Shown here: positions 5,792 through 5,825 of the stretch, piece by piece | Layout of the letters: each line of letters starts with the position of its first letter | Numbering within the stretch: position 1 is the stretch's first letter | Position numbers and translations under genes: made by a program | Source: an uncultured Lachnospiraceae bacterium | GTDB lineage: Bacteria > Bacillota > Clostridia > Lachnospirales > Lachnospiraceae | Length of the DNA stretch: 5,825 nt | Reading direction: 5' to 3' | Assembly (NCBI GenBank): GCA_947177515.1 | Contig: CAMWUU010000241.1 | Span: 1 to 5,825, forward strand | Notes under the pieces: generated by a model | The model's input: only the letters and a program-made list of their open reading frames with translations | Database searches by the model: none | What the model was told of the DNA's origin: nothing

Positions 5792-5819
5792 TTGATTTTC
5801 TTAATAATTGTGGTATGAT
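5792..5819 (+). promoter_or_regulatory. Candidate divergent promoter reading out of the right edge
   Basis: On the plus strand TTGATT (5792-5797) is followed after 16 bp by TATGAT (5814-5819), preceded by TGG to form an extended -10. It points away from the nfeD operon, and the two promoters share the AT-rich tract between them. No start codon with a ribosome binding site falls within the window, so the downstream gene is unknown. Confidence 0.5.
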
Positions 5820-5825
5820 TATGTA

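Overview
The window looks like a chromosomal segment of a low-to-mid GC Firmicute, most likely a clostridial (Lachnospiraceae-type) bacterium. The clues are a single-chain purL of the clostridial/streptococcal type, an NfeD-like/flotillin pair arranged as in Bacillus yuaF-yuaG, strong AGGAG-type ribosome binding sites, and AT-rich intergenic DNA. The assignment comes from protein character only and no database was consulted.

Layout, left to right. All three large genes lie on the minus strand. Positions 1-2951 hold the first 983 codons of purL (FGAM synthase, purine biosynthesis); its C-terminal glutaminase domain lies beyond the left edge. Positions 2952-3473 are non-coding. This stretch holds a two-copy degenerate repeat in the purL leader, a face-to-face pair of candidate promoters near 3128-3190, a possible 25-codon plus-strand ORF whose ribosome binding site sits in a hairpin loop, and the terminator hairpin of the next operon (3425-3458). 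Positions 3474-4862 encode a flotillin of 462 aa. Positions 4863-4983 are an intercistronic spacer with three consecutive hairpins. Positions 4984-5658 encode a 224-aa NfeD/YuaF-like membrane protein. Positions 5659-5825 are an AT-rich region with a near-consensus promoter for the nfeD-flotillin operon and a candidate divergent promoter pointing out of the right edge.

Function. The NfeD-like protein and the flotillin form a two-gene operon read from the promoter at 5695-5723 and ended by the hairpin at 3425-3458. By analogy with YuaF/YuaG (FloT) of Bacillus, they should act together as a membrane scaffold in flotillin-rich microdomains. purL appears to have its own promoter and a leader of roughly 200 nt; nothing in the sequence links it functionally to the flotillin operon.

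Novelty. I see no clearly new system. The best leads are the structured repeat in the purL leader, the overlapping symmetric promoters with a small downstream ORF, a probable extra segment inside PurL, and the hairpin cluster between the two flotillin-operon genes.
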